In this document: one piece after another, positions 26,646-40,100 of the stretch
Position numbering within the stretch: the stretch's first letter is position 1
Layout of the letters: each line of letters starts with the position of its first letter
Origin: Cardinalis cardinalis
Taxonomy: Eukaryota > Chordata > Aves > Passeriformes > Cardinalidae
NCBI GenBank assembly: GCA_014549065.1
Contig: JACDOX010000004.1
Location: 11,563,859-11,627,858 of the forward strand
Length of the DNA stretch: 64,000 bases
Reading direction: 5' to 3'
The notes under the pieces: generated by a model
Seen by the model: only the letters and a program-made list of their open reading frames with translations
Database searches by the model: none
Told to the model about the DNA's origin: nothing
Translations under genes and position numbers: made by a program

Positions 26646-29174
26646 TAACCTCTATGATACCTTTTTCCTTTTTTAAAATCTGCAATTATTTCTCTTTCCT
26701 CCTGGTTATTGCTTCCTTTTGTCACTCCAGTTAGTGCTCTTTAACCAGGTCCCTCACGTTTTCTGTTGCCTTGTGTACATTTTTGGTTAGAATATGTATT
26801 TTCATTAGTACACTTTACAGATATGATTATTTCTGTAAATGAGCTAGAACACTGAGAGTTCAATTTTCTGGGACACATGAAACATGAACTTCATATAGAT
26901 TTCAGTAGCATTTAGCATTCAGTATATGTGGAACAAATCTGAATTTTATTTGAAAAAGTGATGATAGAAAAGCCAACACATTTACATGTTGATTATAGCT
27001 AAGCAAACATGACTTGTTTGTCACTAATAGATACTGGTCATTTCATAGAGCTGGGAGTCATTTCAGAGAGCAAGGCTAAATTCTTTGCCTTGTTTAACTA
27101 TTTCAAAATGCTAGTATAAAATCCCTCTTTGTGTTTTAAATCAGAGAGGCAAGGTGTGCTGTTATATAGTGAAATCACAGGACTCGCTGATATCTCAGAA
27201 GACTCAGAAGACNTTTTCCTTCATTAAGCATATTCCCTTTTTTCTCACACTTGAAGTAGAGGATTTCAAAACTAAATGCCATTGGACATGAGCTATGTTG
27301 CAGTTTGTGTGCTGTGATATGCACTTATAAGCACTTGATCTCTGGTAAAGTTATTATTTTACTATAATTCTGTGTTTAATATTTNTCAGTAAAGTGATAC
27401 TAGTTAAAAAGTTATATGTATTTGAATAAGGGAAACTTTGAGAATAAAACTATTATGATAGTTATTATTTCCAGAGTTCCATCCTTTTTATATTACATAT
27501 TGCATGTCTTAATTGTGCTTTAGCCTATGCATATGTATGAGAAGAGAGGAGGAGTCTGGGGCTTGTCCAGCCTAAATGTAGAAAAAAATTTCATCTGCCC
27601 AATTTTCTTCTAAANGCAGGATGTTCTTTGTATATATTTACTATTTTCTGAAGTACAATTTGNATTATCCCAGGAAATAGGGCTTCATTTATTTCCTTGA
27701 GAAGACAATTCCTAATAGATCTTAGTGTCAAGAAGATTTCCTGGATGTTCAACNTTTTCTACTTCATCCTATCACACCTAATAAAATACTCCTCTGTCTA
27801 CCTTCTATCCATCCAGGACACATAAGGCTATAAACTTCCAGAGTGTCCCCAGGTGTAGTCTTTTGTTTCAGTCTTCAGTATGCTTTTCTTAAATAANCAT
27901 AAGGAAATGAAGAAAGAATCACCTTTCGTAGGTCTAACATGCTGGTTTGAAGCTAGTCATTATTTTTCTAGTATTTTAATGTCNGTAACATAAATTTCAG
28001 TGGTAAAACCAGACAGCTCAAGTACTGGGGAAGCTTCCAATTNACTTGAAAAATAGAAGCTATTTTGCATAGATGGAAGACAAAGGTCTATAATTAAAAA
28101 TNCTAAAAAATACAATTAAGTTAAGCAGTTAGTAACACTGTGTATTGGTAGAGTGCTTCTATTTATGAGCTGTAGATTCTGCTAGAAATGCTTCAGTCTG
28201 AGCAAAAGGTTAGAAGAGTAAATTCCGTAAACTGCAAATCGTGGTGCAACCATGGACACTACCTGGTCTTAATGTTCTTGGAGTAATAGAAGAATGTGCA
28301 ATTTGCATTATAGACTTAGGGTCCTGTTCCCTAGTTTGTTTGGATGTGAGTGGAGTTTGTGCCACTGTGCTTAAAATTTGTTTCTTACCTGTGCTAACCA
28401 TCAGTGCAGATGCTTTATTGGGGCAGGGAGAAGAATATTTGAAATCCTTGAAATTCTGTTTCGTGCAGGGAAGACTGAGTGCTTTACCAGCTGANTATAA
28501 ATGTGAACAAAGATTTTTCGTACTTGTCTCCTAATGCTATAAAGAGAAGTATACAAGACTTCTCTTTCTCATCTTGTAACAATTTAGTNACCTCTTTGCA
28601 CTTTCTTTTATTTCTCTCCCTGAAATAAATGCAGGCTTATTGGCATCCTAGTAAGCTAAACATTACCAGGGCTTATCAGGTAGTTCTGTGGTGCTTGGCT
28701 TGATCTGTCCATCTTCCTGTTGTTTAATGCTCTTGCCCTTTGAAACGGGCTTAATCAAAAGTGTCTGTTGGAAATTGTCCCTAGCTTTTGAACTGTGCCT
28801 GGGAATTATATCAGGAAATGCTAATTGGACTCATTGAAATGTCTGCAAAAAATCTTCACAGCTGGGGTCTATCAATTAAATGATATAGATGACCAAGTCC
28901 CAGGTCCCAAGATCTATCACTGTTTAATTTACTTACATATGCCCATTTGGCCAGATTAAAGGTTCATCAGGCTCAGCATCCTGTTCTAATGATAACATGA
29001 AGTGGGGCCCTGGGGACAAGTGTAAGGACAAAGTAAGCAANTACAGTACTCTTCCAGCCTTCAGTTATTTGAGACTGCATCTCAGTAGATGTGTTTTCAA
29101 TGAATTTAGTTGTTTTCAATGGACTTTTCTCCCACCAGAAAGTACAGTTTTCTTCTGAATTTGTGTAAACTTCG

Positions 29175-29480
29175 AGCATCTGCAATGTCCTGTGGTGAGG
29201 AATTACATTGTTTAACTTCGTGTTTGAAGAAACACTTTCTTTAGTTTATTTGAAACCTGCTTCCTCTTAATTTGATTTGGTGTCCCCTACTTCTTCAGAG
29301 GGTTCCTTTTCTCCTTTTCAGTATCAATTGAGAATCAATAAGCTTCTGTTACACATTCCTGAGCTGTCTCTTTCAAATTGAAGAATAGCAATTAGTGTCT
29401 CCCACTATGAAATATGTTCTCCATTGGATCATCCTTAGTAGTTGCTTCTGGATATTACTGAGTTCTGCTCCAGTGTTTAA
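29175..29480 (-). mobile_element. possible ancient CR1-type fragment
   Basis: The + strand includes 'cctcttaatttgatttggtg' followed by 'tcccctacttcttc'. This resembles the reverse complement of an old amniote CR1-like 3' region that carries a similar 'ttaatttcatttggtgaccc' block. A weak 'gagctgtctctttcaaattg' match follows. The divergence is high and the boundaries are guesses. A repeat-library comparison would decide. Confidence 0.4.
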
Positions 29481-30915
29481 AGGTGGAAAAGACAAGAACT
29501 TCAGTCTATGTAATATCACAGTGAAATTCTTTGGTTTATCCTCTGTGCCCTCTTGTGTCCCCACAGGGANTCTTCTATACTCTCTTCAGCTTTGAGTGTG
29601 GTCTCAAGATCTCATTCTTGATCCTTTTGAACTGGTCGTTAACAGTCACTCCATTTAGGAAGTTGTGTTTGTATTCACAGGTGTTATGGCTACCTAGGGG
29701 ATATAAGGATTTTGCAATCTTCATTATTTAATGTATATCTACACTGAACTTCATTGTCCTTTNGCCATGTCATTTCATCTTATAATGACTGAATTGAGTT
29801 TGTCATAGTTCATCCTCAACTTTTTTATCCTTTATAATTTGTTACATTGACTAGATTATTGTGTACTTCAAAACAGTTTTGAGTGTAAACACTCCAAGTC
29901 TTGCTGAGAACAAGATTAGCGGAAAACTGATTTTTGTAATACATAAATGCTGGTGTGGACTCTCACCCTCTTTCTGCCTTGGACTAGAAACATCCAAATT
30001 TGACAGGTATGGAGAGCTTTTGGCATTAGAAAGGTGTCTTTATCTTAAGCTCTGAAAATGATAATTTGCACATATTGAGTATAATTTTTCAAAAGCAATT
30101 TGAGCCTGATAGAGTTCAGAACTCTGATAATCCCTGTGGGTCCATTCCAANTCAGAATATTCNGTGGTTCTGTAATTTACTTTGGTCCACAAAGCTCTCC
30201 AAATTCCAGTTTCACCCAATTTCACCCACAATGTTGGAAGCTCCTTGCATGGTAGGCCCAGATGTGGATCTCTGGGCAAGAAAGCTCANGCGGTGCTCTG
30301 CACAAAGAGCCATGCCTGCTCTGATGAGCTATCTGGGGGATCAGAAGCACTGCAGCTTCCTTAGGGGGCATTCTGTTGAGATATGAGGTTTAACAGTGTG
30401 AGCAGAGTCCTGAGTCCTTTGAATGTACTGCTTCCAGTACATTCTGTGCCTTCTGTGCCACTTTTGGAGATTTCTGTGAAGACGTATCCAGAGATGGATG
30501 ACTGGATGTTATTACAGCTGTAATGCCTAGAGAAAGCACTTGCTAGTTTGGAAAAAAAACTGTAAGCTTTTTGACTGGTAGCTAATAAGTGATAATTAAT
30601 TTAAAATTNATGTAAAAATTTTAACCTGTAACACATGGTGCACATTTAGCAACCAAGAACTGTTTCAGAGGATTATTCTTTATGAAAAAGACTGTACTGA
30701 CAGGTATCTAATGAGAAGAAGAAAAAATAGGATAATGTAATAAAGGGTATTGATGCTGCAATATTTGAAAATGACATTTAGCAGAAATTGCATACATGCT
30801 TATGGAGCCTTGTAGTTCTTATAGTTTAGCCTCATACTTTGAGACCTCTTTAAAAATCCTTTNATTTGATATTTATTAAATAGGCATGAATGCAAGGATG
30901 TAAATTTGTAGATAA

Positions 30916-31187
30916 AATCACAGAATCTTGGAATGATTTTATTTGGAAGGAACCTTAAATCTTATTTAGTTCCAATCTTCCTGCCATGGGCAAGGACATC
31001 TTCCACTATAGATTGTAGGTTGCTCAAAGCCCCATTCATACTGANCTTGGACACTTGCAGGGACAGGGNAAATTCTNTGGGCAGCCTGTTCCAGTCCCTC
31101 ACTACCCTGACAGCAAACAATTTCTTCCTTTTATGTCATCTTAATCTGTCCTCTTTTTCTTAAGCAAGTTTAAGTCAATGGGCTCTG
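30916..31187 (-). mobile_element. CR1 LINE 3' end fragment
   Basis: It starts with 'aatcacagaatcttggaatg', the reverse complement of the CR1 tail, followed by 'tggaaggaacctt'. Then come 'ctgccatgggcaaggacatc', 'cttgcagggacaggg', 'gggcagcctgttccagt' and 'aatttcttcctttt'. The order is that of a minus-strand CR1 3' UTR and end of ORF2. Three or four Ns fall inside it. Confidence 0.9.
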
Positions 31188-33670
31188 TATGTGAGTTTTT
31201 GCAACTTTGAGTGAGAGTTGTTTTCAATGAGGAAAAGGATTAGAACTCATAAACAATGTGATGAAAGAAGAAACAACAAAATGGATTCAGACATTGGTCA
31301 CTGTAAAAGAGGACATGACAGAACTGTTTTCATTAATATACTAAAAATAGAACTCAGTGTGTGCATATGAGCAGGGGAATCTTTCTACAACCTGCAAAGA
31401 CAGATGTGGATGTTACTACTGAAAAGCCAGCAATATACATCATAAAGTATATTTAAGTTCCAAAACACTTTTTTCCTTCCACTTAGCAGTAGTTGATGTT
31501 TATTAACGTAATACTGTCAGTGATAAAAATGGTCTTCCTCCCAATCTCCTCCCTTCCAGTTGCTTCTTGCTATTCCCAGTGTCCCTGTGCACTGCTATTG
31601 CAACTGTTTGTGTGATTCCNAGTAAAAGAAACAAGCCAGGGAACTGTTTAGACCAAAAAAGTGCCTCTGTTTACTGGGTTTATATCCCAGCACATTCTGT
31701 TTCTCCAGAGTGGTATGTGGCTATTCTTCAGCAACCAATGTAATTCAGAAGAATAGGCAGGTTTAAGTGACTAAAAGGTGCTGCAGACCTATATGGGTGA
31801 CTTTTGAAGCTGGAGAACAACAGTATGATTCTTTTTGGATGAAGCTACTCTGAAAAATGTACTTTGGGAACAAGCCTAAGGTGCTGCAATTTCTAATGGC
31901 TCTTGAATTCATGAAACCAGACTAGAGTTACTTCAGTGTAGGTTTGGAATGACTCCAACAAAATACAGTGTTAACATCTAGTACTCTGTGCCATTTTCTC
32001 CATAAATCATGTCTTTTGTGCCACACTCTGTGCTCGTCTGGGCATAAATAAAAAATACTTTGAAGAAGACCTGACATAACACGGCATGGAAGTCAAGGGT
32101 ATAAAGTCTGTTATAAAGGATCTGCACAAAAGTTCAAGAATTTTAAATTGTACAGAAGGATGTGCTAATGTAGCTAACCCAGTCAGCAGCTTTGTGATGC
32201 TGCTTTTTACAGTATGCACATTTGTCATCTTGTGTGTTGTTAAGTTTCAGTTTGAGAAGCCAAAGAAGCTGGATTAGAAGAGCAGCTAATTTGCAACACC
32301 TGCTGAGAGTTTCTGTGACAGTAGGTGAAAAGTAAGTGAAGACTGAGTTGTCTTAGATGTCTACAGGGAACATATCACTGATCTTTCTGATATGCTGAGG
32401 CCAGTATATATTGTGCACAGAGAAAGAAAAAGGCTTTATCCTGGTAGCTTTTTATGTACCTATTGAAGGCTAGCAGTAAGTTAAACTCCTCTTGTTGGTA
32501 GCTGGCCAGTAGATACAGTTCANATTTTCCAGGATGACCTTTCTAAAGATAATTCCTCCCATTCAGCAGCAGAATATTGTTCTACCTATTTATTCTAAAC
32601 CCATTGGTTTTCCACCCTTCAAAGCACAGTGGTTTAGCAGGAAGAGAAATGTAATTGTTCTGTGATGGCATCCATGGAACCTATATGGGCTGATTGTATG
32701 GACAGTTGCCAGGAAGATGGGAGCTGTTTATTTTGATCCTCTCAAAAGGGGAGAAGATTTCCTGTGTTAAATCTCTATTTTCTAAGTTTTGTGCAATAGG
32801 CAGAAATTTCCTACTTTTCTAATTACATTTTGAACTGACCTTAGTGAAGTCTGACTGAGCAAGNTGGGTGTGTTTTGAACAGATCAAGTCTCCACCTCAG
32901 ATAAATACCCATTAGGAGACTGAACATGCCACATCTTTAAACTGTACCAGGGTTAGTGAGAGCTTTATTGAAACACCAGTTTCCTGGATAAAAGGATGGA
33001 TTTTTATGACATTAATAAACTACTTATTGTAGTCTAAGAAAATAGAGAAAACTGATCCTGCTGTCTGTGTAGGCCTGATGAGCATGGTTAATAGTCACAG
33101 CTACAGGAAAGGTTATTATTCTGGTCATCATGTGACAGAAATCAAGCTAGAGGTGNAGCCTTTGGCAGGAAAGACGTAGCAGTCCATCAGCTTGGGCAAA
33201 CACTTGATGTGGCTTTAACCATCTGCAGAACATCTTTTAGAGTATAAATAACAATAGCAATCCCCTGCCAAAACCATGAAAGCATGTGTGTCTGAAAAAT
33301 ACTATGTTCTGTGAAAGCAATACTATTTGTCAACTGATGTCAAGAACAGATTGGCTTTCGGTTGCCTTAGGAGACAAGCCCTGAGAAGAAACTGGTTTAT
33401 TCCTCCTACGGAAAAATCTTCATTGGACACTGACACCAACCTGCTATAAACAGAAACCTCCCCACTAAAAGGCAGATAGAATTTTAAACAGTTGTAGCTG
33501 CAAGTCAAATCCATTTCTAGTATTTACTTAAGAAATGGAAAAATAATCTGCTCATTATTGAGACAGTTTTTCTCTTTTGAGGTTTTAATCTATTGATAGA
33601 TACACAAGATACTTAAGTTTAAAATTACTGGGAAGATCANTGAGGGGAAACAGAGCCAAATTCAGCTATT

Positions 33671-33703
33671 AGTTTTGTTCTTGCGTGATGTAAGAACAAA
33701 ACT
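33671..33703. repeat. perfect 12-bp hairpin, 9-base loop
   Basis: The arms 33671-33682 (AGTTTTGTTCTT) and 33692-33703 (AAGAACAAAACT) are exact reverse complements around a 9-base loop. The stem is too short for a typical miRNA precursor. The role is unknown. Confidence 0.75.
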
Positions 33704-36700
33704 CTGTAATAACTCAGGGATTTGTGCAAGCTGAGACATGTATTATGATTCCCTTGTGTTATGCAATGTACAAAGACAGAGTGGACCATGTATTAAATTA
33801 ATACAAGGGTTATTATAACTAAAATGTAAGAATTTAGACAGAAGATGGATACCTGCAGAACAACCAGACCTAACTGGCTAATTAAAAAATTGATAGTACA
33901 AAAAATGATGCTACATCTGTTGTGCAGATATTGTGTTCATAAAACTAGAGGAAAATTGAGTTTAAGGGAGTGGTTACTGTATGAAATAAATGGTATGACC
34001 TTATATAAACCCTGCAATGCTGAATTGTGCACTGAATTTTACACTTAGATGTCCTGGTGTTTAAGTATGTGTGCATGAGAACCATCAAACGAGAAGATAA
34101 ATGATGACTGGTGTTTTAACTGTGACAATCCTAATGGGTAGGTGAGAGCAAGATGAGGGACTATTTGTGAAAATAGCCTGGATCAAAGTGGAAGCTGTGT
34201 GGAGGGATGAAAAACATTTTGTCTATGGTCTGGATGTGGATTGTATCTGAGAGACCCAATTCAAGATAATTCCAGTTCTTGCTGACCCACAGAATTAGTG
34301 TTTTTTACAGTGACAAGAGGAAGCTTCCTCAAGTAAAAAATGTTGAAAGAAATATTTAAAACAATTCAAACATAGATTAGATATGAGGTACTGGAAAGTT
34401 AGACATGCTCTTGGCAAGTAGTCAAGTCTGGATGTAACTGATGACTCACAGAAATGATTGTTGATTTTATAGTTGCAGATGAGATTAGCCAGAGACACTG
34501 TAGAAGGAGAGGAAGACTGGACCATGAGTGTTCCCTTTATGGCCTCTGCATGGAAAGATGCATGTATGAGTTGTCTGACTAAATTCAGGAGTCTTTATAG
34601 TTTGGAAAGCCTTTTGCTTTTGGATTATGAGGAAAGGTATAGCACAATAAATTATATGTAGTTCACCAATTTTTAAACTGGAATGGTATTCTGTATGTAG
34701 AATTTATTGCAGAGCTCAGCCAGATGGAGTGAGTAAAGAATAGAATATTCATTAATATTCAGAATGATGTTTTTTTGAGTTTTTAAAATATATTCTGGGT
34801 TTTTCTGGGTTTTACTGTTTGCACCCACTAAAGTTTTTTCACAGAAGTACAAAGTAGGGTTTGAAAATGAAGATCACCATGAAAAAGCTTTGTGACTCTT
34901 GCTTATAAACACATTTTGCTTGACTGATGATACTTTCTGAAGAGAGTATTAATATATTCAAGTGAACGTTAAGAATACATATTATCTAGGAGATTGANAC
35001 TCTGCTTTCAGATAGCTCATGCTTTAGGTTGTAGTATTTTTTGTATTTCTATGAATAAATCTTTAATATTGGGTTAAGAATTTTTCTATCAAGTTAGGTC
35101 TGGGAATAGATGATCAAATAATTACCATAAAGAGTGGAATTTTGATTGTTGATTTTGTTAGTATTTTTCTCCTTGACATTCAAAGGTTTAAAGGAAAAGA
35201 AAAAAGAAATTGAAATGATCGTGACAGCATGAGCCATGGCAGGATAGCATGCAAAGCAAAGTTTGCAAAATAAAAAATCTAAATTTCATGTGGCAGAAAG
35301 AAAAGCTAGTGTGAGCATCTTAAGCATGATTAGGTCATTAATTATTTATGTTGGGACGATTATTATTGAAAAAAAACCTAAATATGTGATTGTGATTAGA
35401 TTTGCATACACTGTAGCAAGCAAGACTTAGCCAGAATCTCAGTATTTTTTCTTCTTATGCTGGCAATTACCTATTACCCAGAAGGATGAAGTTGTGTCTT
35501 TATGTTTCTTTTACCTTACCAAATCTCTTTGGTGAAATGGTGTTCTGTGTATCTTATCTTTTCCACTTACCACAGTACATCTGAATCCCTTTTAGTATTC
35601 ATTTCATTAATGATCTTTAATGGGTCTGGTCAGCACTAGGGAATGTTAGGCAATCTCTTAGATTTCCCCAGGATAGGGTTACACTGAAGATAATAACCAA
35701 GATGAGATTTAGTAAGGAACACATTAGGAGATCATAGGAATCTTCACCTATGTTTTCAATAAGGCATTGCTGGTAGCCTTGCTGTGGCATTTTCTAGTTG
35801 TGAAATAATAGATTTGGACATTATTTAAGGCTTGGTTCTCAATCATAGTTCTGTAGCCTATGTTATAAGAGTTTTCAATAAGACTGTGACTGAGGACACT
35901 TTATTGCCTGTCAGGGTGCCGTGGAGTTAATAGACTGTTTTTGAAATCAGTGTTTGTGGATGCTGCCATGGGAGAGTTGAACTTTCATACGGAATGTATG
36001 AAAAAGGAATGCATGCCTAAGCTACTTGAATGAATGTGCATACAGTCCTTCAATCCAAAGAGATTGCTAGCTCTTCAGAATATGTTTATCTGCACTCCTG
36101 GTTTTGCCTGTGTTACTTGGTTTAATTTTTATTTTGCTGCTCTGTGTCTCTGAACTCATTCAATCGTTGTGCTTGGCAGTAATGGCACACGGACAGANCA
36201 AACATCTCGATTATATTGTTACTCTGTATATTGTTGGCATTTGTATTAATGTTTTTCTGTCTTTCAACACCTTTTTGATAAAAGGAGACATTGTTAAATG
36301 AGAGAGCTTTGAGTCCTTAAGACCGGTACCTGCAAACACTGTAATCTTCACTCAGCAAGGACATCATCCTAAGAAAAGCNAAAACCATTTCAACAGATGA
36401 CTTTGACACATTAAGAGAGAGCAGTCATAGCAGAACNCTGGAGCAGTGGGGATGAGTGGGGAGGAAATGTTATCCTGAAATGGTGTTCAGGGCTGTGTCT
36501 GCCTCGCCTACAGGAAGATGCACATACAATGGAGAATCGTCAAGTCTGCTTAGAGCATTCTCAAGCAAAATCTACAGTTAAGGCAAATTCATTCTAATCT
36601 TAGATCATTACAGTACTTCTCTGCCTTTTTAACACAAATTCTTCCCTCCACACCCCATTTGGCTACAAATGAAATCTATTATTTGTATTATCAGTATGGA

Positions 36701-37098
36701 AACATTGATGTCCNACTTAGAACATTTTTTCCCATATTTGAGATCCATCAGCATGTCCTGTGTTCATTCTTACCTCCTAACTATTTTTCACACTTTCTGT
36801 CATTCTAGCTTGGAGAAGAGCAGAAAAATATGATGCCCTGAACTAGGTGTTATTTTTCACTTTTCTCATCAGTGGCAAGTAAGCTAGAATAGCTGGGATT
36901 TTTTCAGCTTGCATTTGACAAATGGAGAATGGAGTTTAGCCTTTTAAAAATGTCTTTGTGTTACAGATTTCCATGTACTATGTGATCCACAACAATATCC
37001 AGATGCTTTTCTGCAGTAGTGCTCCAGGGGTTATTCTTNTTCTCTGTGCATTGGGTATCTCCATTGGAGAGCACTACACTGAAACTGCTACTGGACCT

Positions 37099-37122
37099 GG
37101 GGTTTGGGTTGGGGTTTTTGGG
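37099..37122 (+). other. G-quadruplex-type motif
   Basis: Four G runs of 4, 3, 4 and 3 are separated by T3, T2 and T5 loops, on the sense strand of the intron. This fits the G3+N1-7 pattern, so it could fold as DNA or in the pre-mRNA. It is a motif only. Confidence 0.7.
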
Positions 37123-40100
37123 TTGATTTTTTCTTTGGTTGTTGTTCTAATTGATCCAAATAATTTTTCATTTTAAGGTTTTTCTACAAAGAATAAAAAC
37201 GATTTGCTGCCTTATTCCTGCTGACAGAATGAGGCAGTTCATTGGTGCAGCTTTGGAGCCGTGGGCTGGCCTGGATTCAGATTGTTCTATGCCTAAGGTT
37301 TTGCCTTTAGTTGAGGTGGTTATTTGCNTTTATATGGCCTCTCTGGTTAGAAGTGCTTAGAGCTTGCTTTGGAATGTGATGTGTGACACCAAGCAGTAAT
37401 TAGCCATTGTGGATACTGTCAGTATTGCTCAGTCTATGTAAAAAAGCAGGATGGAAAGATCTTTCTCCTGACGTGGTATCCAGTATTTTCAGGCACAACA
37501 CTTTTTAGGACTCTCTTACAAGACAGCAAAGGCACAGTTTGGAATCAGCAGATTTTTGGTCATTGTTTCTTGAGAAGTGTGTCTTCTGAGCCGTCTGATC
37601 TCTANAAAGCTTTGGGACGACCTGATTTATTGCTTTGTCTGAGTATCCTAAATATATGGGCTTGAGAAGACACCGGCTTCAAGGTGACATCCTTCCTGAT
37701 CATCTCTGTGGATTTTTGTTTTCTATAATAGAAGTGTATTTCTGCAATGTATTATGCTGTTCCCTTCTGATCCTGCTTAGGAAATACTCCTATGTGCTAC
37801 AGAGTTACAGTCTCTTTGGAAATGAGNTTCATGTGTCACTCTTAGATTTCCTTGCATAGTACCTCCCAGTCTAAACTGAGTCAAATTCACTAGTTTGCCT
37901 TGCTTTCCACTCCTTTTAAATGGTACAGTCTCTCAGCAGTCCTGAGATGCTTCATCCTGTGTATTGCCTCTTTCCTAAAGCATACCACCCCATATTCTGT
38001 GGAAGATTTACAGGTCAGGCAATAAGCATATTATTGGGGTGGAGCTCTTCATAACCCTAGCTCTTCAGACACCTATCAGAAAATCAGAAAGAAACAAAGG
38101 TTGGGGTTTTTTTAGCTGAAGGTGTAGATTTTTTTCATTCATAACTTACTCAAGAAAAATCAATATGCATTATTATGAGCTGAGATCAGTTTAAANGAAG
38201 CTATGGAGATGTGGTCACAAGAAAATAAAACTCATGTAGAACATTCTGCTGAGACAGATTTGTAACATAACAGGAAAAAAAGTATTAAAAAAATGACAAA
38301 TCATAACTGTCTTAAAGATATGTATGNAAAATCATGGAGTTTCAGAGGCTAAAAGTTCTAAGGTGTCCACACTGACTTAGTGGTATTATATAGCTNGTGT
38401 ACTTTGGAGAGTAATTCAGCAAGTGTCAATTAACAATGGCACTTTAAAATTCTTCCAAAAACTGATACCAGGAATTCTTTATTTGTATTGTTAACAGGGC
38501 AGTGTTGCAGAAAAATCTTTATCTTTTTAGTTCAATTTTTAGGTCTTAATGTATTTTATTTCCAAATATATTACTTTGCCATTCTAACATGGGGGAAACA
38601 GTGTGCAAGGAAAATGAGGCAATCTTAAAGTGGACAAGTGAATTGGAAGCTGATACTGTCATTTTGCAGAGGCTGTGGATGTACCCCTGGCCCTAATTAA
38701 AGAATGCTATCACTGAATTCAGTGTGTCCACCATTACACACAGCAGACTGAATCCCTCCCAGCAGTTGTTCTGGAGCAACCCCATCAGCTTGTTCCATCG
38801 GGGTAATGGAATGCAGAATTCACCCGAAGAAAATCNAATAATTCAGTGTTACATCAGGCTAGTTTTAGTTAACTAATAAAAAAGGTTTGATGCTTTCAGA
38901 GTTTTGTCATCCTGTTTTTGCAATAAATAGTCTTTAATTGTCTCATCTGAATGTAGTATAAGCAGGCAGGAGCACTTCATATAAAGTGACATTAAAGCCT
39001 TTTTCTCTCTTTTTGTTAATCTATAAGATACATTGCCACAAAGCCATAATGTTGATTATTAACAGCCTCCTCTACACTGCAGAGTGGCTTCAGCAACTCT
39101 GCAAATTGGCTAGATTTGAAGCTGTTAATTATGCAGTATAGTGTGCTTCATAAAGACAGAAATGAATAGGACTTGGCTCAGATCTTNTGAGAATAAATTG
39201 TAAAAATTGGACCTCTGTTTGGTTTGCATTCTGGCTTCACAGAGAACACNGACATTCCATATGATAGGCTTGGCAAGTACAAATTGTGTACTCCATTAAA
39301 AAATTGGTATGCTCATGTAAAGTTGCATACCTGGCAGAAAGCCAGGAGCTCTGCAGAGGTCCAAGGCTCATTAACGGGGGTGCTTTTTATCATTTTGTCA
39401 AAGAAACTGAGAAACATCTTAAACCCAAATATTGTGTAAATCATAAGGAATGGGGGGTTTCTTTCTTCCCTGTACTCACCAGCCACACTTGTGGGTCTAG
39501 AGCTGCCTGGTGGCATTTTGAATCACNGTCTGCCTGCTGGAGAGGAAAAGGCATGTTCACCACCACGTACTGCTCATCTCACAGCCAGGCAAATCATAAC
39601 TGAGGCTGAGGGGACAGGCGTATTTAGCTAGGCTCTCTGTTTACCTTTTTATGGCAATGTGGATGTTGCATAAAAAATTAAGACAAGAAAGTTTCACCTT
39701 AGGTTTCCACCTATGCATCAAGGCATTTACAGGATGCTACTNCTTCTGAAGCAAATCTGTACATATTTGCATCATTTTCCTTAAAGTGAAAGCAGATACA
39801 TAAGCCGTAGAATAAAAAAACAGCACCATAAATTTATAAATCTTCTAGAAATATATTCAGATAAGGAGATATTATGTCAAATATATGAGTGTACCTTTAT
39901 AACTGTTGCAAGATTGCAGCAGTGTAACTGATTCTAGTTGAAATACCCTGAAAGCANTATTAAGTGTTCAGTATGTCACAGTGATGAAAAGTAAAATGTC
40001 ACTTTNGCAGTTCTAAAAGTTTAAGTGAGCTATTTAAAAAGAAAAGTACGCCTGGGATTTCAACTGAGTTTTTTTTAAACTGACAGTGAAAGAAAACTAC

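Noticed and set aside
29560..29600. CCCCACAGGG acceptor-like site followed by GGN codon
   Set aside because: No Gly-X-Y periodicity follows and there is no matching donor within collagen exon lengths.
36104..36301. Hydrophobic 65-codon frame resembling a membrane segment
   Set aside because: T-rich intron DNA translates to Leu/Phe/Val-rich frames by default. There is no initiation context and no homology was recognised.
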